The position numbers and the translations under genes are program-made. DNA of 64,000 nucleotides from Tridacna crocea (lineage: Eukaryota > Mollusca > Bivalvia > Cardiida > Cardiidae): positions 59,664,001-59,728,000 of the forward strand of contig OX031057.1 of NCBI GenBank assembly GCA_943736015.1, read 5' to 3'. Shown piece after piece: positions 51,606 through 62,639 of the stretch. A model generated the notes under the pieces. The model worked only from the letters and a program-made list of their open reading frames with translations, did no database searches and was not told the origin of the DNA. The first letter of the stretch is position 1, and every line of letters starts with the position of its first letter.

Positions 51606-51829
51606 GCATGTAATTGTTGTATTGTTGTGTTTTCAACAGTATTCGAACGAGCGACTCCTCTGGTCTCAAGTCTTGTACGTTAACGACTGTGCTAAAGGCG
51701 GATTGGGAAACCGTAGGCCAAGACAAAGCCATTTAACAATCAGCACCCCCGTACACGTTTATCTAATTTTCTTTTACTTTTGCGGTCTGCCGTCAATGCA
51801 CATAGGCATGTGTCGCATGCCTTTGGTAC

Positions 51830-51960
51830 CGACCAATGTCAGCCTGCGTAGTGTGTTCAAACTGACATGGGTTGAAACTGTTTTCTTTTTTTTTTTTAAT
51901 TTCTGTCTGTCTCAAGACCATTTTACCCTACGTTTCAGCTAGTTATCAGGCGAAATTGCC
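51830..51960. repeat. Family K palindromic repeat
   Basis: GACCAATGTCAGCCTGCGTAG, TTCAAACTGACATGGGTTG, TTTTAATTTCTGTCTGTC. Confidence 0.5.
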
Positions 51961-52144
51961 CCACATTACTTTTATATCAAACCATAGCTTGCTTGCTTGT
52001 TTAAACGGTGTACAAGTTATTTATTTACGACAATACACTAAACTCCCTTTTTTAGAGCACCTGTCATGCTGTAGTAGAACAGAGCTCCAGATAAACGGAG
52101 TGATTTTGATTTCAAAATTGAAAATATTAATTTTTCGCAACCAA

Positions 52145-52215
52145 ACCCTATGTTGTGGGTACTCATTAAAATCGTCTCATTGAGACGATTCTAATGAGTA
52201 CCCACAACATAGGGT
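52145..52215. repeat. Family F hairpin, copy 2
   Basis: Same arms as at 7922-7992 with a single arm mismatch (ATTAAAATCG against CGATTCTAAT). The element continues to about 52079-52245 (AGAGCTCCAGATAAACGG left; AGAAATGATGGATTTAGAAT right). Confidence 0.85.
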
Positions 52216-52704
52216 TTCAAAGAGAAATGATGGATTTAGAATATACCATCGTTCCTTCATAACTGGGGTTCTGGTAGAAGTTAGAAGCCACCCAGCCTCA
52301 GCTCACATATCGCAAAACTCTCCTCCACCTATGGTTTAAATGCACTACTATTATTTATAACAGGTTAGTTACTCTTACTATTGTGCTCTATCAACTACAT
52401 GTAAGTTGACATTCATGCCCTTCAGGCCACAAATGCGAAATAAAGCATGGGCGATGTATTTATGACGTACAATCTACATTCAACATCGATATGATGGAAG
52501 ACCAGTGAGTGGGAGCTTGGGTCGGGGTTTGAAAGGGAAAGGTCAAGATTTTCTCTGGACTTTCTGGTGCGGGGGTCACTCGAATCCGTTAAATGAACAA
52601 AAGAAGATAGACGTATTAATTTTTAGGGTCATTTGAAAATTTGGGGGTCCAATTTGAAAGAAATAGGGAGTCGGGGAAAACTCCGAAAGAGGTTTCCCAA
52701 AGTT

Positions 52705-52830
52705 ACCTTTTAACAAACGATTCAGTGTTCTTTAACTGAGACTGAAGATGGCTTATAGAAACGTGAGAAAAGGAAAAAATGCCTTTCATCAGCATTTTCG
52801 CCTTGTCCAATAATGTTTTTTTCCATCCTA
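52705..52830. mobile_element. Family C MITE, decayed reverse copy
   Basis: CCTTTTAACAAACGATTCAG, GAGAAAAGGAAAAAATGCC, ATCAGCATTTTCGCCTTGTCC. Confidence 0.5.
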
Positions 52831-53087
52831 GTTTAAAGAAAAATCCATTTTTTATACCCCTGCAAAACGATTGTTTTCGAGGATATACTGGAATCAGCCT
52901 GTCCGTTCGTGTGTCCGTGTGTATGCAAAATACTAGTTATGTTCTGTTTCTATCAAAGCGCTGGCGGGAGTATTATGCCACATTCAGTGACAGCTCCAGT
53001 CTGTTTCAGTCATATTTAATTTGACTTGAGCAAATAGACCTACTATAATTTTGGTCCAGCATTTTGTAATCTGGTGAAGAGATCATA

Positions 53088-53350
53088 TGGCCTGCAACAC
53101 GTGAAAAGGGGCATTCGGACATCTGCGTAAAGTGTCGTCTCGGATTAGCCTGCGCAGTCTGCGCAGGCTAATCCGAGACGGCACTTTCCGTTTTAATGCA
53201 ATTTTCTGTTTTTCGCATGTCTACTGTAGCACAAAATCTAATGTAGTCGTAAAGTGCCGTCTCGGATTAGCCTGCGCGGACTGCGCAGGCTGATCCGAGA
53301 CGACACTTTACGCAGATGTCCGAATGTCCCTTTTCGCATGTTGCATGCCA
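53088..53350. mobile_element. Two-hairpin MITE, family A, copy 8, best preserved
   Basis: GGCCTGCAACACGTGAAAAG to TTTTCGCATGTTGCATGCC. Both hairpins are perfect or nearly so (CTCGGATTAGCCTGCGCAGT / ACTGCGCAGGCTGATCCGAG). Useful as the family reference. Confidence 0.85.
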
Positions 53351-53447
53351 TATATGATATAGAATATGATATAGAAATTACAAGTCCAGTCCCTTCAGCT
53401 ATACATTTTTCTTCCCGATATGTGATTTAAAACAAAGTGTGATTAAT

Positions 53448-53660
53448 TTAACCCATTACCACACGATCCCTACTTTTGACGACCCTGAGAAAGAAGCCTT
53501 TAGAAAACTTTAAGGGAAAAGGAGAAAATGGTGCTATGCAGCATTTTCTCCTTTTCCCACAATGTTTTCTACCCATCCAAAAAAAGGAATCACCATTTGA
53601 ACAACATTTAATTTGTCGTCTGCGAATACTTTCAGTTTGGACCAGTGTAAAAATGGGTGA
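53448..53660. mobile_element. Family C MITE, reverse copy
   Basis: TTAACCCATTACCACACGATC, hairpin GAAAATGGTGCTATGCAGCAT (core altered), right end lost in AAAAATGGGTGAAG. Confidence 0.75.
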
Positions 53661-53707
53661 AGAGAAAAAAAAAACTAAGCTTAATCATTGTCAATCCACG
53701 GACTCCT

Positions 53708-53950
53708 AGGCCCGCCCGGATGAGCGTGTCGGACTCATTACCTGGTGGTTGTGAGTTCGATACCCGGCATATTTTCGCCTCTCACTTCTGTTGAAGCATG
53801 TGAGAAAAGTAGTCGGTGGCTTTGGAAAGAAAGTTGTGTTAGTACAGGTGTGAGAAATCCAGGAAACACATGTGCGTCACCGACCGCCATGATATGACTT
53901 TAGCTGTTAAAGTGGCGTTAAACCCCAATACAACCAATCAATCAATCCAT
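53708..53950 (+). mobile_element. tRNA-derived SINE
   Basis: GGCCCGCCCGGATGAGCGTG, GTTGTGAGTTCGATACCCGG (B box), AGGAAACACATGTGCGTCAC, tail GTGGCGTTAAACCCCAATAC and (CAAT)n. Same family as 56724-56935; a few bases of the A box are deleted. Confidence 0.82.
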
Positions 53951-53954
53951 GGAT

Positions 53955-55100
53955 CATTGCATCATTTCGGGATCATTAAAACCGTCGTGCACCGACTCTT
54001 TTAGATTAGCTGTCCAAGTACATGTAATTTACTACCTGACGGGTTTACAACAGCCCTTGGTACTCAATAAGTTAATAACAGCTACCGTTTTACGAACAGG
54101 ATACGGAAATTTACCAAAAATAAGGATTTTAAACCGAAAATAGGATTCGACCTCAAAAATAGATAAAATACACAAAAAAAGTGAAACGCTATACTTTTGT
54201 AACATAGCATAAAATTACATGTACATCTATGTACTGATTTTAGTTTCAGTTTATAATTTAGGAATGGTTTTATGGGTAAACTAAATAATAACATTATTGA
54301 AAACAGGAAATTTACATTTTCACACACAGACACACAAAATCTAAACGTCTGACTCTCCTTTTAAAGATGGGTATTTAGATTTTTCACGTCTCACCAATTA
54401 AAAAATATATATATATATCACTGAAATTTATGTGAAAAAAAGATGCAAATCATCAATAATTAAGAATCATAAAATTACAAAAGAAAAATGGGTGGTATTC
54501 CCTTAAAACGCTACGTAGCCTTTAAGGTATTTTTTAGATTTCGCGCTAAAATAAAAAAAAAAGTACTGTGGGAATGTTAAGTGACTGGCATGTGACTACT
54601 GAAACTTAAATTCCATAACAAAGCAAACATGTAATTATTTTCCACAATGTCTTCTACAGACACTAAGTTTGAAGTTTCGTCTCTGTATTTCCGGTACGTA
54701 GATGAGCAAGTTGCCCATGTAAAAATAGACCGTGTTTCCCATCGGTGTCGACCTGGGCCGTTGTAAATCTCTAATTTGTCTTGTTGTCGGATGGTTTTCG
54801 ACTACTGGGGTTTTATGAATAAAGATTAAAAGGCTTTGGGAGTATAAAGGCCACCTTTAAAGGAGAATTGTAGCCTATACAAACACGTGTAGGGTGCAGA
54901 CTTTTTTCTGAACTGAACTGAACATGACATCTGTCTGAATTCAACAGGGAAATAACCCATGGAAATGTTTGACCTTTGATTAATTATGAAGGGGAAACAC
55001 CATTTGTACCGGCTGTACGTAGAATGTCAAAATATACTACTCAAAGTTTGATAAGAATCACTTACATACTTCTGTATGGGTTTATATGTTACAGCAGTTT
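53955..55100. other. Intergenic DNA without recognised genes
   Basis: AT-rich. Only a short (AT)n at 54402-54418 and the 3-mer-like GAACTGAACTGAAC at 54911 stand out. Confidence 0.45.
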
Positions 55101-55104
55101 TGCA

Positions 55105-55310
55105 TTAACTCGTTACCATACTGTAAAATTCTAGAAAATCTTGTGAAAATACTATGGAAAAAAGGAGACAGTGCTAGTCACCAACATTTTCTCCTTTTAC
55201 TAAGGTGTTTTCTATTTTGTTACATATAAATCTCACCAATTTAAACAAATTTAATTTAGGCCATTTTCTACCAAATTCTTTCAATATGGACGCCTGGGAT
55301 ATTTTTTTCT
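55105..55310. mobile_element. Family C MITE, decayed copy
   Basis: TTAACTCGTTACCATACTG, GGAAAAAAGGAGACAGTGC, CACCAACATTTTCTCCTTTT. Hairpin mostly lost. Confidence 0.5.
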
Positions 55311-55484
55311 CCAGGGGAAAATAGCATTTATTTTCTGGTGCAGCTCTTTACCAAAATATTCACATTTTCCCACAATGTTTCTAGCCTTATGAAGAAAGAC
55401 ACCCCCCCCCCCCCATCATCTAATTTGAGCCACATTTGTTTCTATCGTCTGCAATGTCTTTTAACACGGACTGGTCTTAAGTCT

Positions 55485-55802
55485 AAACCAAACGACAAAT
55501 TTTAAGACTTGTCCAAATTGAAAGCATTTGCAGACGACAAAATAAATCTAACTCAAAAATTGAAATTTGTTTGCAGCAGGGTAGAAAACATTGTGTGAAA
55601 AGGAGAAAATGCTGGTTAACCAGCATTTTCTCCTTTTCCCACAATGTTTTCAAAAGGCTTTCTTCTAAGGGTCGTTAAAACTAGGGATTGCGTAACTCAA
55701 GAATTGAAATTGATTTTGGGAAGGGTAGTTCACTTAGACTATCTTTATGCCTCTCTATCTCGGGGTCGGAAAAAAACCAGGGATTGTTTGGTAAAAGATT
55801 AA
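55485..55802. mobile_element. Family C MITE, forward copy with duplicated right part
   Basis: AACCAAACGACAAATTTTAAG to the first GGGTCGTTAAAACTAGGGATT (55672), then AATTGAAATTGATTTTGGGA and a second GGGTCGGAAAAAAACCAGGG ending TTAA at 55799. The core has an extra base (GCTGGTTAACCAGC), still palindromic. Confidence 0.75.
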
Positions 55803-55839
55803 CTTGTTCCATCTCTCGGAGTAAACCCATAAAATGGGT

Positions 55840-56135
55840 ATTGGAGTATTTTGAGAGAGAAGCCACCTGGTATTGGAGTATTTAGAGAGAGAAACCAGGG
55901 TATTGGAGTATTTTGAGAGAGAAGCCAGGGTATTGGAGTATTTAGAGAGAGAAGCCAGGGTATTGGAGTATTTTGAGAGAGAAGCCAGGGTATTGGAGTA
56001 TTTAGAGAGAGAAGCCAGGGTATTGGAGTATTTTGAGAGATAAGCCAGGGTATTGGAGTATTTTGAGAGAGAAGCCAGGGTATTGGAGTATTTTGAGAGA
56101 GAAGCCAGGGTATTGGAGTATTTAGAGAGAAGCCA
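55840..56135 (+). repeat. 30-bp minisatellite
   Basis: About ten units of GGGTATTGGAGTATTTTGAG followed by AGAGAAGCCA. Because the unit is ten codons, the minus strand reads as a repeating LASLSKYSNT peptide, but no start, splice or family evidence supports a gene. Confidence 0.92.
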
Positions 56136-56304
56136 CAAGATCGTACGCCACTTAAATCCAGTCTGATCTTAATATATACATACTGTCTTCACAGAGGACA
56201 CGTTTTGCAAGCTGTCACGATAATTCTTTTCAGAACCACCGAAACGCGTGACATAGTAAATGGGCGTTCTTTTGGCAAAAGGGGACCTAATGCAACTCTC
56301 AAGT

Positions 56305-56435
56305 TACCAAACGACAAAATTTTAGACTGTTCCAAGTAAAAAGCATTTGCAGACGACAAAATGAATGTGACTAAAGAATTGAATTTTGATTTAGGAAGGG
56401 AAGAAAACAATTTGAAAAAAATAATGTTTAATTTA
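56305..56435. mobile_element. Family C MITE, left part only
   Basis: AGTTACCAAACGACAAAATTT to GGAAGGGAAGAAAACAATTT; the hairpin and right half are absent. Confidence 0.6.
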
Positions 56436-56439
56436 GTGA

Positions 56440-56685
56440 AATTTATATCATCGAGACGATTCTAATGAGTACCCACAACGTAGAGTTTCGGAGAAAAAGT
56501 ATGAATTTAGACAGAGCTCCAGATAGAGGGTGTGAATTTGATTTCAAATTCAAAAATATTAATTATTTTCCACCAAAACATGTTATGGATACTCATCAGA
56601 ATTGTCTCATCAAGGCGATTCTATTGAGTACCCACAACATAGGGTTTGGAAGAGAACTTACGGATTTGGAAAACCATCACTTGTC
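56440..56685. repeat. Family F, rearranged double copy
   Basis: Right arms without left partners: GAGACGATTCTAATGAGTAC at 56453 and AAGGCGATTCTATTGAGTAC near 56605, with ACATGTTATGGATACTCATC between as a decayed left arm. Confidence 0.65.
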
Positions 56686-56723
56686 TGGGGTATCAGTCGG
56701 TGTGACAAGACTGGTCCCCAAAG

Positions 56724-56935
56724 GCCGCCCGGATGGCTCAGTGGTTAGCGTGTTGGACTCGTGACTTGGTGGTTGTGAGTTTGATGCCTGGTTGAGGCGA
56801 AATTTCTTATCGGCGTATTTTCACCTCTCACTGACCAGTGTGAGAAATACAGGAAACATGTGCGTCACCGACCGCCATGATACGACCATAGATATTAAAG
56901 TGGCATTAAACCCCAATACAACAACAACTGGTCCT
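56724..56935 (+). mobile_element. tRNA-derived SINE, full length
   Basis: CGCCCGGATGGCTCAGTGGTT (A box), GGTGGTTGTGAGTTTGATGCC (B box), AGGAAACATGTGCGTCACCG, tail TAAAGTGGCATTAAACCCC and AATACAACAACAA. Confidence 0.85.
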
Positions 56936-57260
56936 CAATACTCGAATAAAGCGTAGTCTAGGCGAACTGACCGCCTGAGAGAAAATTGACATACTATTCT
57001 ATAGAAAATGGCGTCAAACGTCAAACAAACAAACTCATCTTGGAACAGATTCAGAGGTTGTTTTTCCTCTCACAGCCTACTACTATTTGAAAGCATTTCT
57101 TTTGCACGGTACACGGTAGGAATGTGTTTATCTTATGTGCCATACATTTTCAGCGGTGGAAACGTTTAGCGAAAAACACTTCGATGTAAACTTTGCGATT
57201 TATGCCAATGCTTGAAGGAAGTTTGGTTCCAAATATTTATCCTTCGTTTGAGTTACAATT

Positions 57261-57488
57261 TTAACTCTTTACCAAATGGAAAAAATGTAGACTGGTCCAA
57301 ATTGAAAGCATTTTCAGACGACAAAATGTAAGTGACTAGAAATTTTAAAATTCTTTTGGAAGGGAAGGAAAGCATTGTGGGAAAAGGAGAAGATGCTGCT
57401 TACCAGCATTTTCTCCTTTTCCCACAATGTTTTCAGATTGCTTCTTTCTCAGAGTCGTTAAAACCGATGATTGTTTGTTAAAGGGTTA
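57261..57488. mobile_element. TTAA palindromic MITE, family C, forward copy
   Basis: TTAACTCTTTACCAAATGG to AAAGGGTTAA. Hairpin GAGAAGATGCTGCTTACCAGC has two core mismatches. Confidence 0.83.
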
Positions 57489-57699
57489 ATTTATGATTGA
57501 AAACCAGCCTGAAACCGGTTCAACGGAAAAACTGAAGTCTCCAAAGAATTTTGCGCAGATCCGCCACCAGACTTAGTTTCTGACTTGCGCTCGTTATTTG
57601 ATACCCATTGTACTTTCATTTTATGAAGTTTTGTACCATTCTCAAATCCAGAGTTGGCGGCTTGGCGCGTTCCGGACTCAACTCCGCCAAGTAATGGAA

Positions 57700-57990
57700 G
57701 TAACCCAACTAAACAAGGAAACCTTTCACTGGTACAAATTAAAAGCATTTGCAAATTTATGACAATATAAACATAACTCGAAAATTGAAACTTGACTTTG
57801 GAGGAGCAGAAAAAAAATGTGGGAAAAAGGAGAAACTGGTGGTTACCGACATTTTCACCTTTTCCCACCGTGTTTTCAGGAGACTCCCAGTTCAGCGAGA
57901 ATCATGTTATATAGTAAGAGAGGCACGAAGATGCGAAACTAAATTTCAGGTCTGTCAGTTTCAGGTTACTTGTTTCCTTAAATTATTTAC
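57700..57990. mobile_element. Family C MITE, diverged forward copy
   Basis: TTTCACTGGTACAAATTAAA, GGGAAAAAGGAGAAACTGGTG, TTACCGACATTTTCACC, TTTTCCCACCGTG. Confidence 0.6.
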
Positions 57991-57999
57991 CAATTCTAT

Positions 58000-58227
58000 T
58001 TAACTCATTACCAAATGACAAAATTTTAGGTTTGTCCAAATCGAAAGCATTTGCAGATGACAAAATAAAAGTGAATGGAAATTCGAAATTTGTTTTGTGA
58101 AGGGTAGAAATCATGGTGGGAAAAGGAGAAAATGCTGGTTACCAGCATTTTCTTCTTTTCCAACCATGTTGTCTATAGGCTTCTTTCTCGGGGCGTCAAA
58201 AGTAGGGATTGTGTGGTAATGGGTTAA
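58000..58227. mobile_element. TTAA palindromic MITE, family C, forward copy
   Basis: TTAACTCATTACCAAATGAC to GTAATGGGTTAA. Core perfect; right arm has CTTCTTTTCCAACC. Confidence 0.85.
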
Positions 58228-58409
58228 AACAGTCCTGATGAAAAATATGCTTTAGTATAATTACCTTCCTTTAATGAAGACGAAATGAGATTTTCACACA
58301 AAGTATTTTGGTGTTTACCTAGCTTTATCAACTTTGGCTGCAACAGTCGTATTGAAATATTGAATGCCTCAGCCTGCATCATGTGTCACCAGCTCGGCGT
58401 GTTCTTGTG

Positions 58410-58565
58410 CAGCGGTTTCGTGAGAGAGGAGCCAATAGCTTTGAAAAATTATTGTACGAAGCACTAGCCACAGAAACTCCAGGAAAGCACGAATAGGTGC
58501 ACTGGCCGCTGCGATATAAGTGAAATGATATTGAAAACGGCGTTGAGCACTACACAGTTATTTAA
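58410..58565 (+). mobile_element. SINE body fragment
   Basis: GGAGCCAATAGCTTTGAAAAA, GTACGAAGCACTAGCCACAG, GTGCACTGGCCGCTGCGATA and AATGATATTGAAAACGGCG match the tail of the 33.5-kb SINE. Confidence 0.65.
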
Positions 58566-58754
58566 TGTATCGGATTTTTTCCTCAGTTACGTTCTGTAAA
58601 TAGTTAAATATTTGTTTGTATTTTAGGCCAAAATTGCGTCTTATTTTCATTCTGGAAATACTTATAGAATGAACAAGTCGGTCATAATTATGCCGGCAGA
58701 GTATTGATTTCCGCACTTTCCACCAATCTGATCTTGACCTATTCCACCGGGAAT

Positions 58755-58969
58755 AACATCGGGAATAACAAACTATTCTAAAGAACATTCTCAGTTTTAT
58801 TCTCCAAGTTTGTACTACTTTGAAAGTAACACAGCTTTTGATTGGCTAAACCATTCCGGCTAAGCCGAATGGTTTAGCCAGTCAGAAGCTGCGTTACTTT
58901 CAAAGTTAGAAAATTATGGAGAATAAGACGAAGAGTGTTCTAAAGAATGTTTGGTGAATAGTATTGAAT
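58755..58969. mobile_element. Palindromic MITE, family E, copy 6, interrupted
   Basis: AACAAACTATTCTAAAGAAC at the left, centre ATTGGCTAAACCATTCCGG and complement with an added GGCTAAGCCG. The right end is continued after the 58970-59332 insertion at ATACAGACCCG. Confidence 0.75.
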
Positions 58970-59332
58970 CATCCTCGGATACCCCAGGGTCTCCCTATTT
59001 GCTACGCTACATCGACCCTGGGACAACTGACTAATAAAACTTTGAATCAGCCGCCGAAAATCGATACGAAACGTCATACCGTACAGTCCACTCGCCCATC
59101 ACAAAATGATGATAGAACCAATGAAAAGCCAGCATTCGGCCAGCTGTAAAGCGAGCCGTCGAAAATCGATACGAAACGTCATAGCGTACAGTACACTCGC
59201 CCATCACAAAATGATGATGGAACCAATGAAAAGCCAGCATTCGGCCAGCGGTAAAGCGAAGGAAATTCAACTAATTGTCCCAGGGGTCGATGTAGCGTAG
59301 CAAATAGGGAGACCCCGGGGTATCCGAGGATG
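58970..59332. mobile_element. 363-bp TIR element with exact 9-bp target duplication
   Basis: Inverted ends of about 55 bp: CATCCTCGGATACCCCAGGG at 58970 and its near complement finishing at 59332. GTATTGAAT stands directly outside both ends (58961-58969 and 59333-59341). The interior is two direct repeats of about 110 bp that share AAAATCGATACGAAACGTCA and GAAAAGCCAGCATTCGGCCA. A 9-bp duplication with long TIRs fits a Mutator-like MITE. Confidence 0.88.
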
Positions 59333-59349
59333 GTATTGAATACAGACCC

Positions 59350-59940
59350 GATATATTGAGCGCAAAACGTCTTAAATGAAACGTCATTTACAGTACAAGC
59401 ATCATACAAGTAGGTAACTGGCTGCAGAAATTTCCCCACGTGTTTTTTTTTTACACCCCCAATGTTACATAAGCATATAAATCGAAAACAAGATCTAATA
59501 TAAAATTTATGAGCGGATATAATTTAACGTCAAGATATTGTCACTTGTAGGGAGGGCTGTTCGATAAATTCGCGGAATGTCGTTGTTTAAACTACAGTTA
59601 ATGATCTTTTTAGTTAATAATTTGTCTAAAATAGCATAACATAATTATAAACTTGATACAGAAATGTTGCAGCTGTTGAAAAAAAAAATATGCGTAACTG
59701 TAGTAACTCAGATATTGCCGGGTTACAATGTTCTCCCGGTCTGAATATGTTATTTTGTGTAAAATAAACTTTGGGAATTGTGTAAAATTGGCGACAATTA
59801 TGCATATGTTCAAATGACACCATGTCGCCATCTTATTTAAACATGGTGGCTTTGGTACTTCCGGTAACTGTGTATTTAACAAGAAAGTCAAAAGTAACTC
59901 ACAGGATCGGTATTATGACATTTGTAATTATTGTATTTGA
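59350..59940. other. Intergenic DNA without recognised genes
   Basis: AT-rich; opposing open frames at 59610-59891 show no motif. Confidence 0.45.
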
Positions 59941-59944
59941 GTCA

Positions 59945-60080
59945 TGTTGTGTGAAAATGGAAGTTTCGATGCGTCTACAAAAAGTAACGAACTATGTCAG
60001 CCTGCGCGGACTGCGCAGGCTGACATTGGTCGAAACTTTTTGGTTTTGGTTTTGCAATTTTTCTGTATTTCAAAAAAAAA
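59945..60080. repeat. Family K palindromic repeat
   Basis: TATGTCAGCCTGCGCGGACTG and CGCAGGCTGACATTGGTCG form a perfect palindrome; a poly-A stretch follows at 60068-60088. Confidence 0.68.
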
Positions 60081-60831
60081 AAAAAAAACATGATACCACT
60101 TGGCGGTTGTTTTGCTGGATTGAATGAATCAAAAATCAGAATCAAAATCACTCGCTCAATCAGGAACTCTGCATAGACTAATATTTTTCTCTTTACTTTT
60201 TTGGTAGGTGAAATGGACATGATCAAAGGAACACGTCGAAAACGATGACGCTACATACAAGTATTACTCCGATAGTGACCTTCGAATGTGGTTGAGGTCA
60301 AGGTCAAATTCTGTGTGTCACATTTGAGGAGTTAAAGTGAATGTATATAGTAGATTGTGAAAATAACCTTGTTATTTCTGCACAGCTGTTTCCCAAATTA
60401 TGTCTTTAAACAGCTATATAATATTTTGTGCTATAAAAATTAAACATGCCTGTTAAGTGGATAGTTTAGCGATACTGTATCTGCAAATAGTGATATTTTT
60501 GTGAGTGAAATTAAGTTTTATAAGTGTTTACAGAACACGTTTGTTTGTTTTTATCACTGTCTGAAGGAGTTTAAATCATTAGTAAGCGGGAAAAATTCTT
60601 GGAAGATTTACGTGTGTTGATGGAATAATCCTGAAAGTGTTAATACTAAAGAAATCTCTTGAAGGAGTTGAACGTATGATAACCACAGCGGCCATTTGGA
60701 CGACCGTTTTAAAACATTTTATAAAGAACAGACTCGGACTCATTATTCCTCCTCTATAGTGGTAATCATCCCCTAACCTGTCGACAACGCTATGCTAGCA
60801 GACGACCACTGGACAGCACCATGTGAAGCAA

Positions 60832-61092
60832 ATGTCCAAATTAACCAATGGTTGGGGTATAATGGTCGCAAATGTCGGCAGTCTACATCGACACGGTGTC
60901 AGTGCAGTGCTGTTGATTATCGTTCTTGCAAAGTTCTTTCTGGGCGGAGTTACCGGCCTTCCCTTGGATCAGTTTTACCCCTTTAATACGGATACCGATA
61001 ACAAGACGGAGAGAAAAGATGACGGCGGATCACCACTTCTAAATCTGAACACGCCCTTTCCGTTTTTCCAGAATTCCCAGTTTCAGATTTAC
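60832..61092 (+). CDS. First coding exon of a secreted NIDO-domain protein (partial gene)
   Basis: The frame gives MSKLTNGWGI, then MVANVGSLHRHGVS and a hydrophobic core AVLLIIVLAKFFLGG, a good signal peptide. The mature part is LPLDQFYPFNTDTDN, then KDDGGSPLLNLNTPFPFFQN and SQFQIY. The layout (FYPF, DD.GSP, L..PFPFF, IYV) is the start of a nidogen-type NIDO domain, as in nidogen, SNED1, alpha-tectorin and MUC4-like proteins. The donor TAC|GTAAGT follows at phase 0, where the family continues V-N-N-G. The start could be 60832 or, with better context (ATA before, G after), 60862. About 500 bp of unique-looking upstream sequence may be 5' UTR and promoter. I found no second exon in the remaining 2.9 kb, which is mostly repeats, so the gene runs out of the window. 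Confidence 0.72.
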
Positions 61093-61184
61093 GTAAGTAG
61101 AGACCTATATTAATGCTGTTTAAAGATTCATACAAAACTGAAAACAGCTATTCTCCTCTTCGAAACCTATGTTGGGATAAACAA

Positions 61185-61350
61185 CAGAATGGTCTCAACC
61201 AACCTTGTACCACACAACAATACTTTACACTTGACATTGTTCAAATTGAAAGTATTTGCCGACAACAAAACAGATATGGTTCATATTGTAGAACTTGTGT
61301 CCTACAGAGAAGAAAACCTTGTGGGAAAAGGAGAAAATGCCGGTTACCAG
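61185..61350. mobile_element. Family C MITE, left half, cut at its centre
   Basis: ACCACACAACAATACTTTAC, GAAAGTATTTGCCGACAAC, GGAGAAAATGCCGGTTACCAG, after which a family E element begins. The right half is absent. It lies in the first intron of the NIDO gene. Confidence 0.65.
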
Positions 61351-61545
61351 GGCCCGTATTCACCAGCCATTCTTAAGAACGTTCTCAGTCTTATTTTTCA
61401 AGATTTTTTGACTGAAAGTAACAGAACTTCTGATTGGCTAAACCAAAAGGTTTAGCCAATCAGAAGTTTTGTTACTTTCAAATTGATGAAATTCTGAAAA
61501 ATAAGACTGAGGACATTCTTAAGAATGGTTAGTGAATACGGATTC
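61351..61545. mobile_element. Palindromic MITE, family E, copy 7
   Basis: GGCCCGTATTCACCAGCC at the left, perfect centre CTGATTGGCTAAACCAAAAGG and complement, right end GGTTAGTGAATACGGATTC. Confidence 0.8.
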
Positions 61546-61821
61546 AGGTGTCCTTAAAAAAGACATATTGTTAGTTTAAACATCTCTTTTGATCATGATG
61601 GTGACAAAAAACAATTCAACTCTCTATTTATTCTTAATTTATTAGCAATAAAAAAAAACATGAAAGAGAGGAAGAAAAAATAGAATGTATATTAAATCTA
61701 GAACAGAGAAACAAAAAAGAGAAACAGGATGATGTGCTTCTTCTGAGATACCCTGTATACTTCATTTGGACAGCCCGAGTAACCCCACCCTCCCTTATCT
61801 GTTGCTGTGCACGTTGATTCG

Positions 61822-62041
61822 CTAACACTTTGTCACACGATCCTAACTTTTAACGAGCCTGAGAAAGAGGCTTTTGTGAGAAAATGATAAAATGCTGGTA
61901 ACAAGCATTTCCTCCTTTTCTCACAATGTTGTCTGCCTTTTCTGCAAGCAAAATTGAATGTTGCATTTGCTGCAAGTTTTTTTTTTTTGTCGTTTGTAAA
62001 TACTCTTAATTTGGACATGTCTAAATTTTTGTTCTTTGGTT
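61822..62041. mobile_element. Family C MITE, diverged reverse copy
   Basis: CTTTGTCACACGATCCTAAC, GAGCCTGAGAAAGAGGC, AAATGCTGGTAACAAGCATTT, GTTCTTTGGTTAGC. Confidence 0.65.
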
Positions 62042-62270
62042 AGCTCTTTACTGTGAAAATTTAGACTAGTCCACATTGAAAGCATTTGCAGACGACAAAA
62101 GAAAAGTAACTCAAAAATTTCGATTTATTTTGGGAATGGTAGAAAACATTGTGGAAAAAGGAGAAAATGCTGGTTACTAGCATTTTCTCCTTTTCCCACT
62201 GTGTTTTCAAGAGGCTTTCTTCTAAGGGTCGTTAAAACTAGGAATTGAGTTGTGAAGGATTACGGAGTTA
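62041..62270. mobile_element. Family C MITE, forward copy adjoining the previous one
   Basis: GCTCTTTACTGTGAAAATTTA, core AATGCTGGTTACTAGCATT, right end GAAGGATTACGGAGTTAA. Confidence 0.72.
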
Positions 62271-62339
62271 ACCTTCAAATCTTCTTTTCCCTATCTTATG
62301 CCCTTATCTCTGTCGATTGTTTTATCTATTTCTTGGTAT

Positions 62340-62480
62340 TGTGCAGCTAGTTGCCCTGTGAAAAGGGAGTTTCATGCACTTGCAAAAAAGTATCAACCTT
62401 GTGGATTCCATGGGCTGACATGAGTTGGTATTTTTTGCTATGATTAAATATTTCTGCATGAACAAGGATGGTTCTACCTC
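62340..62480. repeat. Family K repeat, diverged
   Basis: TGCCCTGTGAAAAGGGAGTTT, AAAAAGTATCAACCTTGTGG, GGGCTGACATGAGTTGG. The palindrome is weak. Confidence 0.4.
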
Positions 62481-62639
62481 ATGATTGAATTGGATGTTAG
62501 ACACATTTGATTTATATGGATCCATAATTTAAGTGAGGACTTGTTCTATGAAAAAGGAGTTCAGTGCATTTGCAAAGGGCATCCAGATCTCTAGATAAGA
62601 GAAAGTGATAGTATTCTAAATCCATTATTTTTCTTCCAA

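Noticed and set aside
55755..56138. Open frame of LASLSKYSNT repeats on the minus strand
   Set aside because: Product of the 30-bp minisatellite; no start context, splice sites or homology.
59031..59270. Duplicated FTAGRMLAFHWF peptide frame
   Set aside because: Comes from the two direct repeats inside the 363-bp TIR element.
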